From: Comamonas sp. lk
Lineage (GTDB): Bacteria > Pseudomonadota > Gammaproteobacteria > Burkholderiales > Burkholderiaceae_C
NCBI GenBank assembly: GCA_945925985.1
Contig: CAMELV010000011.1
Span: 47,448 to 111,447 of the forward strand
Reading direction: 5' to 3'
DNA: 64,000 nucleotides
The translations under genes and the position numbers were made by a program. Positions 34,308 through 42,533 of this stretch are shown piece by piece (position 1 is the first letter of the stretch; each line of letters starts with the position of its first letter). Under the pieces are notes generated by a model. It saw only the letters and a list, made by a program, of their open reading frames with translations. It had not been told where the DNA came from and searched no databases.

Positions 34308-37300
34308 TTATGAGCGCAGGTTGATGATGGCCGAGGTCATCGTTGAACTGGTCTCAATCGCCTTCGCATTGGCCTGGAAGTTACGTTGCGCAGTGATCAG
34401 GTCAACCAGTTCCTGCGTCAAGTCCACGTTGGCTCGTTCTGTGGCGCCAGCCCGTAATGTGCCAAAGCCAGCACTGCCGGCGGCGCCCAAGATGGGTTTG
34501 CCCGATGACGCCGAGGCCAGGAAACTCGAGTCGCCCATCTGGCGCAAGCCCGCAGGGTTGGAGAAGTTGGTGAGCAAAATCTTGGCCAATGATTTCTGCG
34601 TGCCATTGGAGAACGATGCGCTCACCAGCCCGTCGTTGCCAATGGTCACGCCCACCAGTGAGCCCTCAGGTGCGCCGTCCTGCGATTGCGACAACACTGC
34701 AAAAGGTGAGGTGAATTGAGTGGACGCTGCGTAATCGACGTTGATGGTCAAAGCACCTTTGCCGCCCTCAAGGTAGACGGTTTCAAGCTGCGTCCCCTGC
34801 AAGGGTGAAAACAGCTTACCTGCCGTGTTGAAGGTCAGCTCGCCTTTGTCCAGGAAAATCGGTGACCAAGCCGGCAGGGTGGTGAAGCCATCGCCGTTGG
34901 TGGTCTCTTTGCCGTCTTTGTCGATGTACTTGGCAGCCAGTGCGCCGCCCACCATATCTTTGTGCTGCGACGGTTTGATCCAGGTGGATGTGGCGCCACG
35001 GCCGGCCTCCACCTGGTCCAGCCCCCAGGCGTTGCTGCCAGAGACTTTGATGAACGAGTCTGAGCCGGTCGTGCCCGAGGTGAACTTAAAGACATTTTGC
35101 GTGTAGTCGTAGCTGACCTTGACACCATTGACTGTTGTCGGCGAGTCGCCGTCGGCGCTGGCCAGGGCGTTGATGCCTTTCTCCAGTTCGCGTGTGAAGG
35201 AGGCCAGGGAATAGGTGGCGCTGGTGGGGATGACCACGTCGCCCTTGATACCGTCAACGGTGATCACAAAACGGTTGTTGGTGGCGTCGACTGCAAAGTT
35301 GTTGGCAACGTTGACCGTGGGTGTCTTGCCAACGGCCACCGCCGGGCTGGATGCAATACCGCGCAAGGCGGTGCTTGACTTCGACACCGAAGCGCCTGTT
35401 GTTGGCAGACCAAACAGTGCCAGCCCGGAGGCGCTGACCTGGTCGATGCTGATCGCAGAGCCGTCGCCGGTGGTGCCTGAGCTGACTGAGAATGATTTGC
35501 TGACCGCGTCAAAATTGACCTTGATGCCGTAGCGCTGATCGGTCACCGACCGGATCGGGTTCTTGTTGTTGGGCAGCATTTTTACGCCAGACAGTCCATT
35601 GGCGTCGAGCGTGACTGCCGAGGTGCCCAGGCCCAAAATGGCGTTGGGCCTGACCGTTGTCGTGGTGGCGCCGCCGGCTGTTGCGCTGCTGATGGTGCCC
35701 CCGCTGAGGGTGATGGTGTTGGCACCAGCGTTGGTACTGTCCGTAAATTTGAAGCTCTGCGTGTTGTAGTCGTAAGTGACGGTCATGGGCGACTTGGCCA
35801 GGCCTGCGCTGAGTACGCTGCTAGCGGAGAGCGATACACCTTTGTTGTCGCCAGCGGGCACCGCGGCCACTGGTGTGGGCCGTATGCCCGAACTTTTGAC
35901 CAAGCCGTCGTTGATGCTGTTCAGGGCAACGCTTTGTGCAGCGGTGTTGCCGCCGGACAGCGTTGGCGTCAACAAGGCCCGGGTCGCTTCTTTTTGGTCG
36001 TAGACCAAAATCAATCGGCTGCTGTCACTGGGGTCAATTTGGATATCGGTAATGCCAGCCTTTTTCGCCTCTGCGCCCGCAAGAACATCAGCCTTTTTGG
36101 CAACAATGGCCGAACAAGTCTGTGCCGCCGAGTTGCCGGTAAACCCCGCCGCGGGTGCGGCGGCGATGGGTACACCCATGAATTCTGTCGCTGTTGTCGC
36201 CGTTCCGCTGATGGCCACGGTTTGTTTGGGGAACTGGTGGTAAGTCAGCACGACAAATGTCTTGTCGTAGCCCAATTCGATATTGGCCAGGCCTGGGTTG
36301 GCTGCAATAAAGGCTGCTTTCCCTTCGGTCGTGCTCCAGTCATCCACTATTTTTGTTGCGGTTGCCGAAGGAAGATCGCCGCTGACAGAGCCAGAGATGG
36401 CTCTGCCCAAAAAGCTGACCGGACCGGCGGTCGCCGTACCGCTGATGGTGATTGACTCTCTGGCCATGCCACCCAGCACCGAGTTGTCGACTTGAGTCTG
36501 GATGATGCTGGTGAGCTCGGACATCGAGACATTGCTTTTATCCGCATAACCCGACAGGGTGATCGGGACGGTGATCGGCGAGCCGTTTTGCACCCGAGAA
36601 TTGGTGATGGAAAACATTTCATCCGGGTTGCTGCCGACCGCGGCAGAGGTGAAATTAAAGGTTGTCTCGTCACCAAATTTTCGGTTCAGGAATTTGGTGG
36701 CTTCTGCGGCGAGTGTTGAGCCGGTGAGTACGGAGGAGGAATTTTTCAGGTAGCTAAGGTCAACCGTGACGGCCTCGGTTGAACCATCGACATTCACCTT
36801 GAAGAGATTGTCCAGATCAATCGGCGTTGGCAATGTGCGGAGCATGGCAAAGGTATTTGTCCCGCCGGTCAGATCAACCGTTGACGCTTGACCTGTGATG
36901 GCTGCAGGTGATGAGATGCGCTTGTCGGTCAGTTCGTCGAGTGAAATCAACTGGGTTTTGGCTGTGGTCAGCTCGTCTTTGACCTCGTTGTACGATTTGA
37001 TCTGGCCGTACTGGTTGACATACTGCAGATCGCCATTGGCATCGGTAGACTGGGCAATGGCCGCTTGGACCTCGTCCTCACCCACAAATACATAGGTTTG
37101 CCATTTGTTGAAGGGGCTGTTTTGGTTGGCGTTTTGCGTTTTGACGTAGTAGATGGTGGCGAGGTAGCCATTGCCGCCGTTGTCGTACACGGTAAAGGCG
37201 GTCGATTTATTGAATGAAGCCGGATTGCCGCGGCTGAAGGGCTCGGTGATCACCGCTGCGTCGGCGGGAAAATTCAGGCCCAAGGAGACCTCGGAGGTCT

Positions 37301-37763
37301 GCTTGGCCTCGCCGGAGGTTTTTTGTGGAATCGTCAAAACTACCCGGTCATTGACGTTGGCGCTGCCCGTTGAATCCACCGTCGCGGCCATGAGTCGCTG
37401 TCCCGCCGAGTTCACCACGTTGAACTGTTCGTTAAGAGAAAACGAGCCGTTGCGGGTGTAGGTGTCGGTAAGTCCGTCGGCGGACCGCAGTGGGAAAAAG
37501 CCGTCGCCGGTGATGGCCAGGTCCAGTGCGTTGGACGAGAAAGAAATATTACCCTGGCTAAACTCTTGGCTGACCTGTTTGAGCGACACGCCCTGACCCA
37601 CGGTACTGGAGGCTTTTTGCAGGGGAGAGGTGGCAAAAATGTCGCCAAAGTCCGCTCGCGAGCGTTTGAAACCAGTGGTGCCGACGTTGGATATGTTGTT
37701 GGCGGTGACGCCCAGCATGGCAGTGGCTGCGTTCAGACCTGTTAAGGAGGTGTAAAAAGACAT
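34308..37763 (-). CDS. flgE: FlgE hook protein, unusually long
   Basis: The product has 1151 residues against about 400 for enteric FlgE. The ends are normal: SFYTSLTGLNAATAMLGVTANNISNVGTTGFKRS and the C-terminal VDLTQELVDLITAQRNFQANAKAIETSSTM. The extra 700 residues (about 150-950) are Ser/Thr/Gly-rich and include repeated short units of the type MTVTYDYNTQSFKFTDS, VSYDYTQNVFKFTSGTTG and INVDY, suggesting duplicated outer hook domains. The single frame is intact. One Cys occurs near AAQTCSAIVAKK. It follows flgD by 65 bp. Confidence 0.93.
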   Translation of the reverse strand: MSFYTSLTGLNAATAMLGVTANNISNVGTTGFKRSRADFGDIFATSPLQKASSTVGQGVSLKQVSQEFSQGNISFSSNALDLAITGDGFFPLRSADGLTDTYTRNGSFSLNEQFNVVNSAGQRLMAATVDSTGSANVNDRVVLTIPQKTSGEAKQTSEVSLGLNFPADAAVITEPFSRGNPASFNKSTAFTVYDNGGNGYLATIYYVKTQNANQNSPFNKWQTYVFVGEDEVQAAIAQSTDANGDLQYVNQYGQIKSYNEVKDELTTAKTQLISLDELTDKRISSPAAITGQASTVDLTGGTNTFAMLRTLPTPIDLDNLFKVNVDGSTEAVTVDLSYLKNSSSVLTGSTLAAEATKFLNRKFGDETTFNFTSAAVGSNPDEMFSITNSRVQNGSPITVPITLSGYADKSNVSMSELTSIIQTQVDNSVLGGMARESITISGTATAGPVSFLGRAISGSVSGDLPSATATKIVDDWSTTEGKAAFIAANPGLANIELGYDKTFVVLTYHQFPKQTVAISGTATTATEFMGVPIAAAPAAGFTGNSAAQTCSAIVAKKADVLAGAEAKKAGITDIQIDPSDSSRLILVYDQKEATRALLTPTLSGGNTAAQSVALNSINDGLVKSSGIRPTPVAAVPAGDNKGVSLSASSVLSAGLAKSPMTVTYDYNTQSFKFTDSTNAGANTITLSGGTISSATAGGATTTTVRPNAILGLGTSAVTLDANGLSGVKMLPNNKNPIRSVTDQRYGIKVNFDAVSKSFSVSSGTTGDGSAISIDQVSASGLALFGLPTTGASVSKSSTALRGIASSPAVAVGKTPTVNVANNFAVDATNNRFVITVDGIKGDVVIPTSATYSLASFTRELEKGINALASADGDSPTTVNGVKVSYDYTQNVFKFTSGTTGSDSFIKVSGSNAWGLDQVEAGRGATSTWIKPSQHKDMVGGALAAKYIDKDGKETTNGDGFTTLPAWSPIFLDKGELTFNTAGKLFSPLQGTQLETVYLEGGKGALTINVDYAASTQFTSPFAVLSQSQDGAPEGSLVGVTIGNDGLVSASFSNGTQKSLAKILLTNFSNPAGLRQMGDSSFLASASSGKPILGAAGSAGFGTLRAGATERANVDLTQELVDLITAQRNFQANAKAIETSSTMTSAIINLRS

Positions 37764-37828
37764 GGTTTGTTTTCCTGTTTAGCAAATGGTTGTTGTGTGG
37801 TCCGGCCGATACTTGGTCAAAGGTGGGC

Positions 37829-38557
37829 TTAGCCGTCAATCCGCTTGACGTCAGTCAGTTTGATCGTCTTGCCGCCCTGGATTTGCAGCAGCATGGATTT
37901 GTCGGCCTGTTGGCTGATCCCCACGACGGTGGCCGAAGTGCTCACTGGGGGGGTCGTGGTTTTGCCCTGGCTGACTGCAGTGACGGCATAGCGGTAGCTG
38001 CCGTCAGGCAGGGTGTTGCCGCTCTCATCTTTACCATCCCAGGCAAAGACGAGGTCTCCGGCGGTCTGGCTACCTGACAAACTCGTGCGGACCAGGACGC
38101 CTTTGTCGTCAAAGACTTCTAACTTGATGCCCTCCGCCCCAGTAGGCAGATTAACCACCCCTTGAACCGGCTGACCGCCAATGAGTTGGACAGGTGCATC
38201 GGGTACCGCAATTTTTTTACCGATCAGGCTAGCGCCGGCAGTGATCTGGTTACTCGACATGCTGTCCACAAATGTTGTCAAGGTCGACGACATGTTGGTG
38301 GTGGCCTCCAACTGGGAGAACTGGGCCAATTGGGCCACAAAGGCCTCGTTCTTGACGGGGTCCAGCGGATCCTGATTTTTCAGCTGTGTCGTGAAAAGCG
38401 TTAAAAAGTCTTTTTGCCCCATGGCTGGCGGGCCCTTGGCGGCTGTGGCCGCCGCCGCCGCTGCCGTGCTGGCGGTGGTCTTGATGCTGGTGGGCACCGC
38501 AGAAGCCCAGGCGCCATCAGACTGGGTGTTGGACGGCAGGAGGTTGAGATTGGCCAT
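37829..38557 (-). CDS. flgD: FlgD hook-capping protein
   Basis: The product has 242 residues. The scaffold region MGQKDFLTLFTTQLKNQDPLDPVKNEAFVAQLAQFSQLEAT (about 46-86) is diagnostic. The C-terminal FlgD Tudor/Ig-like part includes FAWDGKDESGNTLPDGSYRY. It caps the growing hook and is lost afterwards. The Ala-rich linker (about 28-45) is low complexity. Confidence 0.95.
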   Translation of the reverse strand: MANLNLLPSNTQSDGAWASAVPTSIKTTASTAAAAAATAAKGPPAMGQKDFLTLFTTQLKNQDPLDPVKNEAFVAQLAQFSQLEATTNMSSTLTTFVDSMSSNQITAGASLIGKKIAVPDAPVQLIGGQPVQGVVNLPTGAEGIKLEVFDDKGVLVRTSLSGSQTAGDLVFAWDGKDESGNTLPDGSYRYAVTAVSQGKTTTPPVSTSATVVGISQQADKSMLLQIQGGKTIKLTDVKRIDG

Positions 38558-38578
38558 GAGGTTCTTTCAGCGTGTGGC

Positions 38579-39004
38579 TCAGCTCTTGATGATGTCGAGG
38601 GTGCGCGCCATCAATTGGCGTGCGGTGTTGATCACTTCAACGTTGTTTTGATAAGAGCGGGAAGCGGCCATCATTTCAACCATTTCAGTCATTTCATTGA
38701 CGTTGGAGAGGTAGACGTAGCCGTCTTTGTCGGCCGATGGATTGCCAGGGTCAGACATGCGGGCGACGGGTTTGGGGTCATCGGTGATGCGGCTAACCTG
38801 AACCCCGCCAGCGAGACCGGCGCTGGCAGCGCCTGCATGCTGCGCCAGGATAGCCTTGAACTCAGTGCGCTTGGCGCGAAAGGCGTCTTTGTCAGAGCCT
38901 GCGACTGACCCGGCGTTGGACAGGTTCGATGCAGAGGCGTTCATGCGGGCGGTCTGTGCATTGAGTGCAGAGCCCGCGATGCCAAACATGTGTTCGAGTG
39001 CCAT
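38579..39004 (-). CDS. flgC: FlgC proximal rod protein
   Basis: The product has 141 residues. FGIAGSALNAQTARMNASASNLSNAGSVAG is the N-terminal rod signature and VYLSNVNEMTEMVEMMAASRSYQNNVEVINTARQLM the C-terminal helix. Normal length. It starts 3 bp after the flgB stop. Confidence 0.96.
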   Translation of the reverse strand: MALEHMFGIAGSALNAQTARMNASASNLSNAGSVAGSDKDAFRAKRTEFKAILAQHAGAASAGLAGGVQVSRITDDPKPVARMSDPGNPSADKDGYVYLSNVNEMTEMVEMMAASRSYQNNVEVINTARQLMARTLDIIKS

Positions 39005-39007
39005 GGC

Positions 39008-39391
39008 TCAATCCCCCCGGAGCGCTTTGCGGATGCCGCTGATGCGGTTTTCCAAAATGCTTAACGTGGTTTGGTACTCGACGGCGTACTGGCCAAATTT
39101 GGCTTGTTCTACCGGCAGTTCAACCGTGTTGCCGTCGAAGGCGACGTTGAATGGAATGCGGTATTTCAGACCCGTGCCGTCGCTGGCTTCCCCCATCTCG
39201 ATGTGCTTGGCATGCGAGGTCCTCATGGCGAAGTCTTGCGTGTCTTTAAGCAAGGTCTTGAAGTCAAGGTCCTGCGCCTTGAAGTTGGGGGTGTCGGCAT
39301 TGGCGATGTTGCGCGAGAGTACTTCCATGCGCTGATTGCGCATCCCAAGTGCCTTTTCGTGCACGCCTATGGCCCTATCAATCATGTTCAT
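39008..39391 (-). CDS. flgB: FlgB proximal rod protein
   Basis: The product has 127 residues. ALGMRNQRMEVLSRNIANADTPNFKAQDLDFKTLL is the FlgB signature. It is the first gene of the rod/hook operon and encodes the rod subunit nearest the MS ring. A sigma-54 promoter is 80-95 bp upstream, and a long palindrome lies further up. Confidence 0.96.
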   Translation of the reverse strand: MNMIDRAIGVHEKALGMRNQRMEVLSRNIANADTPNFKAQDLDFKTLLKDTQDFAMRTSHAKHIEMGEASDGTGLKYRIPFNVAFDGNTVELPVEQAKFGQYAVEYQTTLSILENRISGIRKALRGD

Positions 39392-39470
39392 GGCTTACTC
39401 CATTGAATTAAAGTTAGTGGCCGGGCTGCCGATGTCTTGGGTGTCAATTCCGGTCATCATCCGGTATGAC

Positions 39471-39486
39471 AGCAATTTACATACCA
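39471..39486 (-). promoter_or_regulatory. Sigma-54 promoter of flgB operon
   Basis: The minus strand reads TGGTATGTAAATTGCT, with GG-N10-GC and TTGCT in the -12 element. The start is inferred near 39460, 70 nt before flgB. The palindrome at 39569-39592 is 83 bp upstream, a normal distance for an enhancer site. Confidence 0.75.
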
Positions 39487-39568
39487 GCTTGGCCCAGTGC
39501 CTTCGCAGGCGCGCTTTACCACCAAAGTGGCATGGCCTGCCTGTGGCAAGGGGGACTGGTGGTGTGGC

Positions 39569-39592
39569 AAAGCGGCAAATATTTGCCGCTTT
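39569..39592. promoter_or_regulatory. 24-bp perfect palindrome upstream of flgB, possible activator site
   Basis: Every base is palindromic; the outer arms are AAAGCGGC and GCCGCTTT around 8 bases, the inner part AAATATTT. The outer arms and spacing are those of the element at 22151-22174. It lies between the transglycosylase stop (39627) and the flgB promoter. The best guess is the site for the activator encoded at 53534; a bidirectional hairpin is the alternative. Confidence 0.55.
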
Positions 39593-39626
39593 GAGCTGGC
39601 GTGTCAGCTTTTCAGTTGTTCGCAGA

Positions 39627-40835
39627 TCAATGCTGCTCATTGGCCGCTACCTGGTTGGTTCTGATTGACGGCCCACGCATCGCCGTTGGCATAAACTGAC
39701 CCAGGCGGGCCGCCGCATTCTGTAGCAGACCCTGGCGTATCGATTGGCGCGTAATGGGGGCATCGGTATCGCTGCCGGTGTGCAGCACGCGGGCCTGTTT
39801 GCCACCGATGTCCAGGGCCGCGGTGACTTGGCGCTCACTGCGTGAGGCTGGGTTGAGCACAGACAGGTAGAGGTCTTCCAGGCCAGCCGGGCCCTGGTTC
39901 CTGAGGCCAACGTCGCCAAAGTACTTGTCCACCAGGCTCAGCTGTTTGTGGACACTGAGATCAAGAATGGCCTTGGGGTTGTCGGCATAGCCGGCAGAGG
40001 CTGCGCCGCGCGCAGGACCATCGCAGAACTGGATGATGCCGTGGCACCGCTGGTTGCTGGCGCGGGGGTTCATGCCATCGCTCTCCATCAGGGTCATACG
40101 GGCGAAGTCATCGGGCGCAAAGCGATGGTCTTTCGCCATTTGCAAAATCTTCTCGTAGACCGGTACCTTGTCGTCAGCCGGTATGAAGCCCTTGGCGACC
40201 GCACGTTCCAGTGTTTTTTCCAGTACGGGATGACTAACCAGATTGGATGTTTTGGGGGCCACGGCGGCCAATGGCGCAGGAGTCGGTCTGCGGGAGGCTA
40301 GTGTTGCGGCGGCAGATAGATCCGTCTGTGCCTTTGCGGTCGTGCCAGGCACGGACGCGCGCGCCGTGTTGTTATTCAGGGCCTCCAATTCTTGATTGAG
40401 AGACACTAGGTCGATGCGTTGTCCGACATGAATCAGATCTGCGTTACTGATTTTGTTGGCGTTGGCCAACTGCTGTGCCAGCCGGTGCTCGTCATGACCG
40501 CTGAGCTTCAGACCCTTGGCCTCTGCCTGGGTGCGCACGATGCTTGTCAGTGTGTTGCCGCTACCCACTGTCAACTGGGAAGGGGGTGCTGACCTGGCTT
40601 GCTGCATGGCTTGGGCAAAATGCGCCGATGGCGGCCGGGCCGCTGTCCGACCGCGGGGGTGCCCTGCCAAAGCGGGGCCGGCCGGTTGCGTTCCGATATG
40701 AGTGAGTTCTCTGGTCACCTTGTTGCTCCAATGTTCAATAGCCGGTCTGTTGTCCATGCGTCTGGTTTGCTCGGATCGCTGCGCGGGTGGCATTGTTCTT
40801 GCACGCTCATGTGCCGTGCCAAACCAATCTGTCAT
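39627..40835 (-). CDS. LysM plus lytic-transglycosylase-like protein
   Basis: The product has 402 residues from ATG 40835; ATGs at 40793 and 40757 are alternatives, and the frame up to 41300 is rejected because a promoter lies in between. A LysM unit (about 120-165, VGSGNTLTSIVRTQ...ADLIHVGQRIDLV) precedes a helical domain with FARMTLMESDGMNPRASNQRCHGIIQFCDG, which fits the E-S...GIxQ pattern of SLT-fold lytic transglycosylases. There is no signal peptide, so export through the flagellar apparatus is possible. Next to flgB, and with FlgJ lacking its muramidase, it is the likely enzyme opening peptidoglycan for the rod. It has its own sigma-54 promoter. Confidence 0.75.
   Translation of the reverse strand: MTDWFGTAHERARTMPPAQRSEQTRRMDNRPAIEHWSNKVTRELTHIGTQPAGPALAGHPRGRTAARPPSAHFAQAMQQARSAPPSQLTVGSGNTLTSIVRTQAEAKGLKLSGHDEHRLAQQLANANKISNADLIHVGQRIDLVSLNQELEALNNNTARASVPGTTAKAQTDLSAAATLASRRPTPAPLAAVAPKTSNLVSHPVLEKTLERAVAKGFIPADDKVPVYEKILQMAKDHRFAPDDFARMTLMESDGMNPRASNQRCHGIIQFCDGPARGAASAGYADNPKAILDLSVHKQLSLVDKYFGDVGLRNQGPAGLEDLYLSVLNPASRSERQVTAALDIGGKQARVLHTGSDTDAPITRQSIRQGLLQNAAARLGQFMPTAMRGPSIRTNQVAANEQH
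40788..40803 (+). promoter_or_regulatory. Sigma-54 promoter of flgA
   Basis: TGGCATTGTTCTTGCA, with GG-N10-GC spacing and a perfect -12 half. It lies inside the 5' part of the divergent transglycosylase gene. The inferred start near 40814 rules out the upstream flgA ATGs at 40702 and 40756. Confidence 0.75.
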
Positions 40836-40861
40836 TTTTCCAACACCACCTGCCTGGATAC

Positions 40862-40877
40862 AGCAATTGCTGTGCCA
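40862..40877 (-). promoter_or_regulatory. Sigma-54 promoter of the transglycosylase gene
   Basis: The minus strand reads TGGCACAGCAATTGCT, with GG-N10-GC and consensus at both elements. The inferred start near 40851 leaves a 16-nt leader to ATG 40835. It overlaps the proposed start of flgA, so the two divergent transcripts overlap. Confidence 0.8.
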
Positions 40878-41706
40878 CCTAGGATTTTTTTGGCCAAAAG
40901 GCGGGAAGGCCTTACCGGGCAGGATCTCGCTGCGGCCTTGGCTTTTTGCCCTGGCTTTGACGCTAAGCTGGCCTGCACTGGCGCAATCAGGATCCGGCTC
41001 AGCGCGTTTGTTGGCTGAAGTCGGTGCTTGGGTGCAGCAAACGCAAGGGCTGACGTCCAACGAGTTCAGCTTCGCACCGATGGACAGCCGTCTACAAGCG
41101 CAAACCTGCGACCGGCCGTTGGTCATGGACCTGCCTTTTGCTTCGCGTGAGACGGTGCGGGTGCGCTGCCTGGGGTCGCCGTCGTGGCAGTTGTATGTGC
41201 GTATGGTGCTGGATCCCTCCGTAAAAGCGCTGCCGCGCAAACCAGCGAGCGAGGCTGCTGGTGTTGCACAATCCCCGGCACCAACCCCATTGGCGGTCAA
41301 GGAGCCCGCGCCCGTTGTCGCGCTGCGCCGGGTGGTCGTGGCGCGCCAATTGCTGCGCGCCGGGAGCTTGGTGACGGCCGATATGCTGGTAGAAGTGGAT
41401 CAGCCCGCCACTGGTCTGGATGCCCAGGTCTTGCGCTCGATCAGAGAAGCGGAGAACAGTGAGGCGGTGCGGGAGATTGCTGCAGGCATGGCTTTGCGCA
41501 GCTACGATTTGCGACGCGCTGTGCTGGTTAAAATGGGCAAGACTGTGTTGCTGACCATTTCTCAGCCCGGCGGCCTGGCAATCTCGGCGCGGGTCGAGGC
41601 TTTGCAGGATGGTCGACTGGGGGATCAGGTGCGTTTGAAGAACCTTGAATCTGGCCGATTGGTGACTGGCGTGGTGACCGGTCCAAACTCGGCGAGCGGT
41701 CTTTGA
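40867..41706 (+). CDS. flgA: FlgA P-ring chaperone
   Basis: The product has 279 residues from TTG 40867; a CTG at 40930, six bases after AGGA, would start directly at the signal peptide and is a real alternative. The signal sequence is RPWLFALALTLSWPALAQ. The mature protein has the FlgA SAF-like domain (VVVARQLLRAGSLVTADMLVEVD) and the C-terminal core GMALRSYDLRRAVLVKMGKTVLLTISQPGGLAISARVEALQDGRLGDQVRLKN. It assists FlgI ring assembly in the periplasm. It is divergent from the transglycosylase gene and followed by flgM. Confidence 0.9.
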   Translation: MLCHLGFFWPKGGKALPGRISLRPWLFALALTLSWPALAQSGSGSARLLAEVGAWVQQTQGLTSNEFSFAPMDSRLQAQTCDRPLVMDLPFASRETVRVRCLGSPSWQLYVRMVLDPSVKALPRKPASEAAGVAQSPAPTPLAVKEPAPVVALRRVVVARQLLRAGSLVTADMLVEVDQPATGLDAQVLRSIREAENSEAVREIAAGMALRSYDLRRAVLVKMGKTVLLTISQPGGLAISARVEALQDGRLGDQVRLKNLESGRLVTGVVTGPNSASGL

Positions 41707-41725
41707 AAAATATTTCTCAAAAAAT

Positions 41726-41757
41726 GCTCAAGTTATTCCAGATGGGGCCGACTCATA
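41726..41757 (+). promoter_or_regulatory. Sigma-28 promoter of flgM
   Basis: GCTCAAG-N14-GCCGACTCATA lies 47 bp before the flgM ATG, with the same first element and spacing as the flaG and fliC4 sites. It would give flgMN a late transcript of its own besides read-through from flgA. Confidence 0.75.
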
Positions 41758-41803
41758 TGATGACAAAGCGTAATGACCCCGAAGTTTACAAAGCGAGCAC
41801 ACA

Positions 41804-42130
41804 ATGAGCGACGCATTCCCGATTCAATCCCGCCTGGTTCAGGCTGAAAGCTTGTACCGAAAGGTAATTGACAAGGCGGACAAAACGTCCGACGTGTCAA
41901 CCGCGCCGGCAGCGCAGGGCGCGGCGCCGCCTGTCCGTACGCCGATGGCAGGCGTTGGCGCCAACGTGGTTGGCTCTGAAGAATTGAAGGCGCGGATCAA
42001 GCAAGAGCCTGAATTTGACCGTGGCAAAGTAGACGCCATTCGCGAGGCCATCAAGAACGGACAGTATCCGCTTGACCCGCGCCGGATTGCAGAGAGCTTC
42101 GTTGCGATCGAGCAGTTGATCAGCGACTGA
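41804..42130 (+). CDS. flgM: FlgM anti-sigma-28 factor
   Basis: The product has 108 residues. The C-terminal sigma-binding part (about 62-108, IKQEPEFDRGKVDAIREAIKNGQYPLDPRRIAESFVAIEQLI) is typical, and the N-terminal half is disordered and Ala/Pro-rich. FlgM holds sigma-28 inactive until it is exported through the finished hook. Its presence shows that sigma-28 control operates here. Confidence 0.95.
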   Translation: MSDAFPIQSRLVQAESLYRKVIDKADKTSDVSTAPAAQGAAPPVRTPMAGVGANVVGSEELKARIKQEPEFDRGKVDAIREAIKNGQYPLDPRRIAESFVAIEQLISD

Positions 42131-42143
42131 CATAGGTAAAGTC

Positions 42144-42533
42144 TTGAATCAAGCCCTGCATCAAGCCAAGGAGTTCGCCACGCAATTGGCGCACATTCTT
42201 GAACTCGAATTCCAAGCCCTGCGGGACCAGGCACTGGACCAGTTCGAGCAACTGCAACCCGTCAAAAATCAATTGTTGAGTGAAGTTAGTGCACTGGCCC
42301 CTGGCGCCGATGACTTGCAATCACTGCCGGAGTGGCAGGATTTCCGGGAGATGATGCTCATTTGTCGCGATTTGCATCGGCGAAATGCGCTACTGATGAA
42401 TCGCAAGCTGGATGCGATCAGGGGTACTCTCGACAGTCTGCGCCTGAATGACACAGCCAGCCCAGTGGAAGTCTACGACCGTCTTGGTGTCATCTCACGG
42501 TTTTCACGGCACAACGCCTACAGTGACGCTTGA
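42144..42533 (+). CDS. flgN: FlgN export chaperone
   Basis: The product has 129 residues from a TTG (AGG seven bases upstream). It is an all-helical protein (ATQLAHILELEFQALRDQALDQFEQLQPVKNQLL...LHRRNALLMNRKLDAIRGTLDSL) as in FlgN, the chaperone for FlgK and FlgL. It starts 13 bp after flgM. Its 3' end overlaps the convergent FlhB-C-like gene by 16 bp. Confidence 0.88.
   Translation: MNQALHQAKEFATQLAHILELEFQALRDQALDQFEQLQPVKNQLLSEVSALAPGADDLQSLPEWQDFREMMLICRDLHRRNALLMNRKLDAIRGTLDSLRLNDTASPVEVYDRLGVISRFSRHNAYSDA

Noticed and set aside
40702..40866. Longer flgA starting at ATG 40702 or 40756
   Set aside because: The added residues precede a clear signal peptide and lie upstream of or on the proposed sigma-54 start site near 40814.
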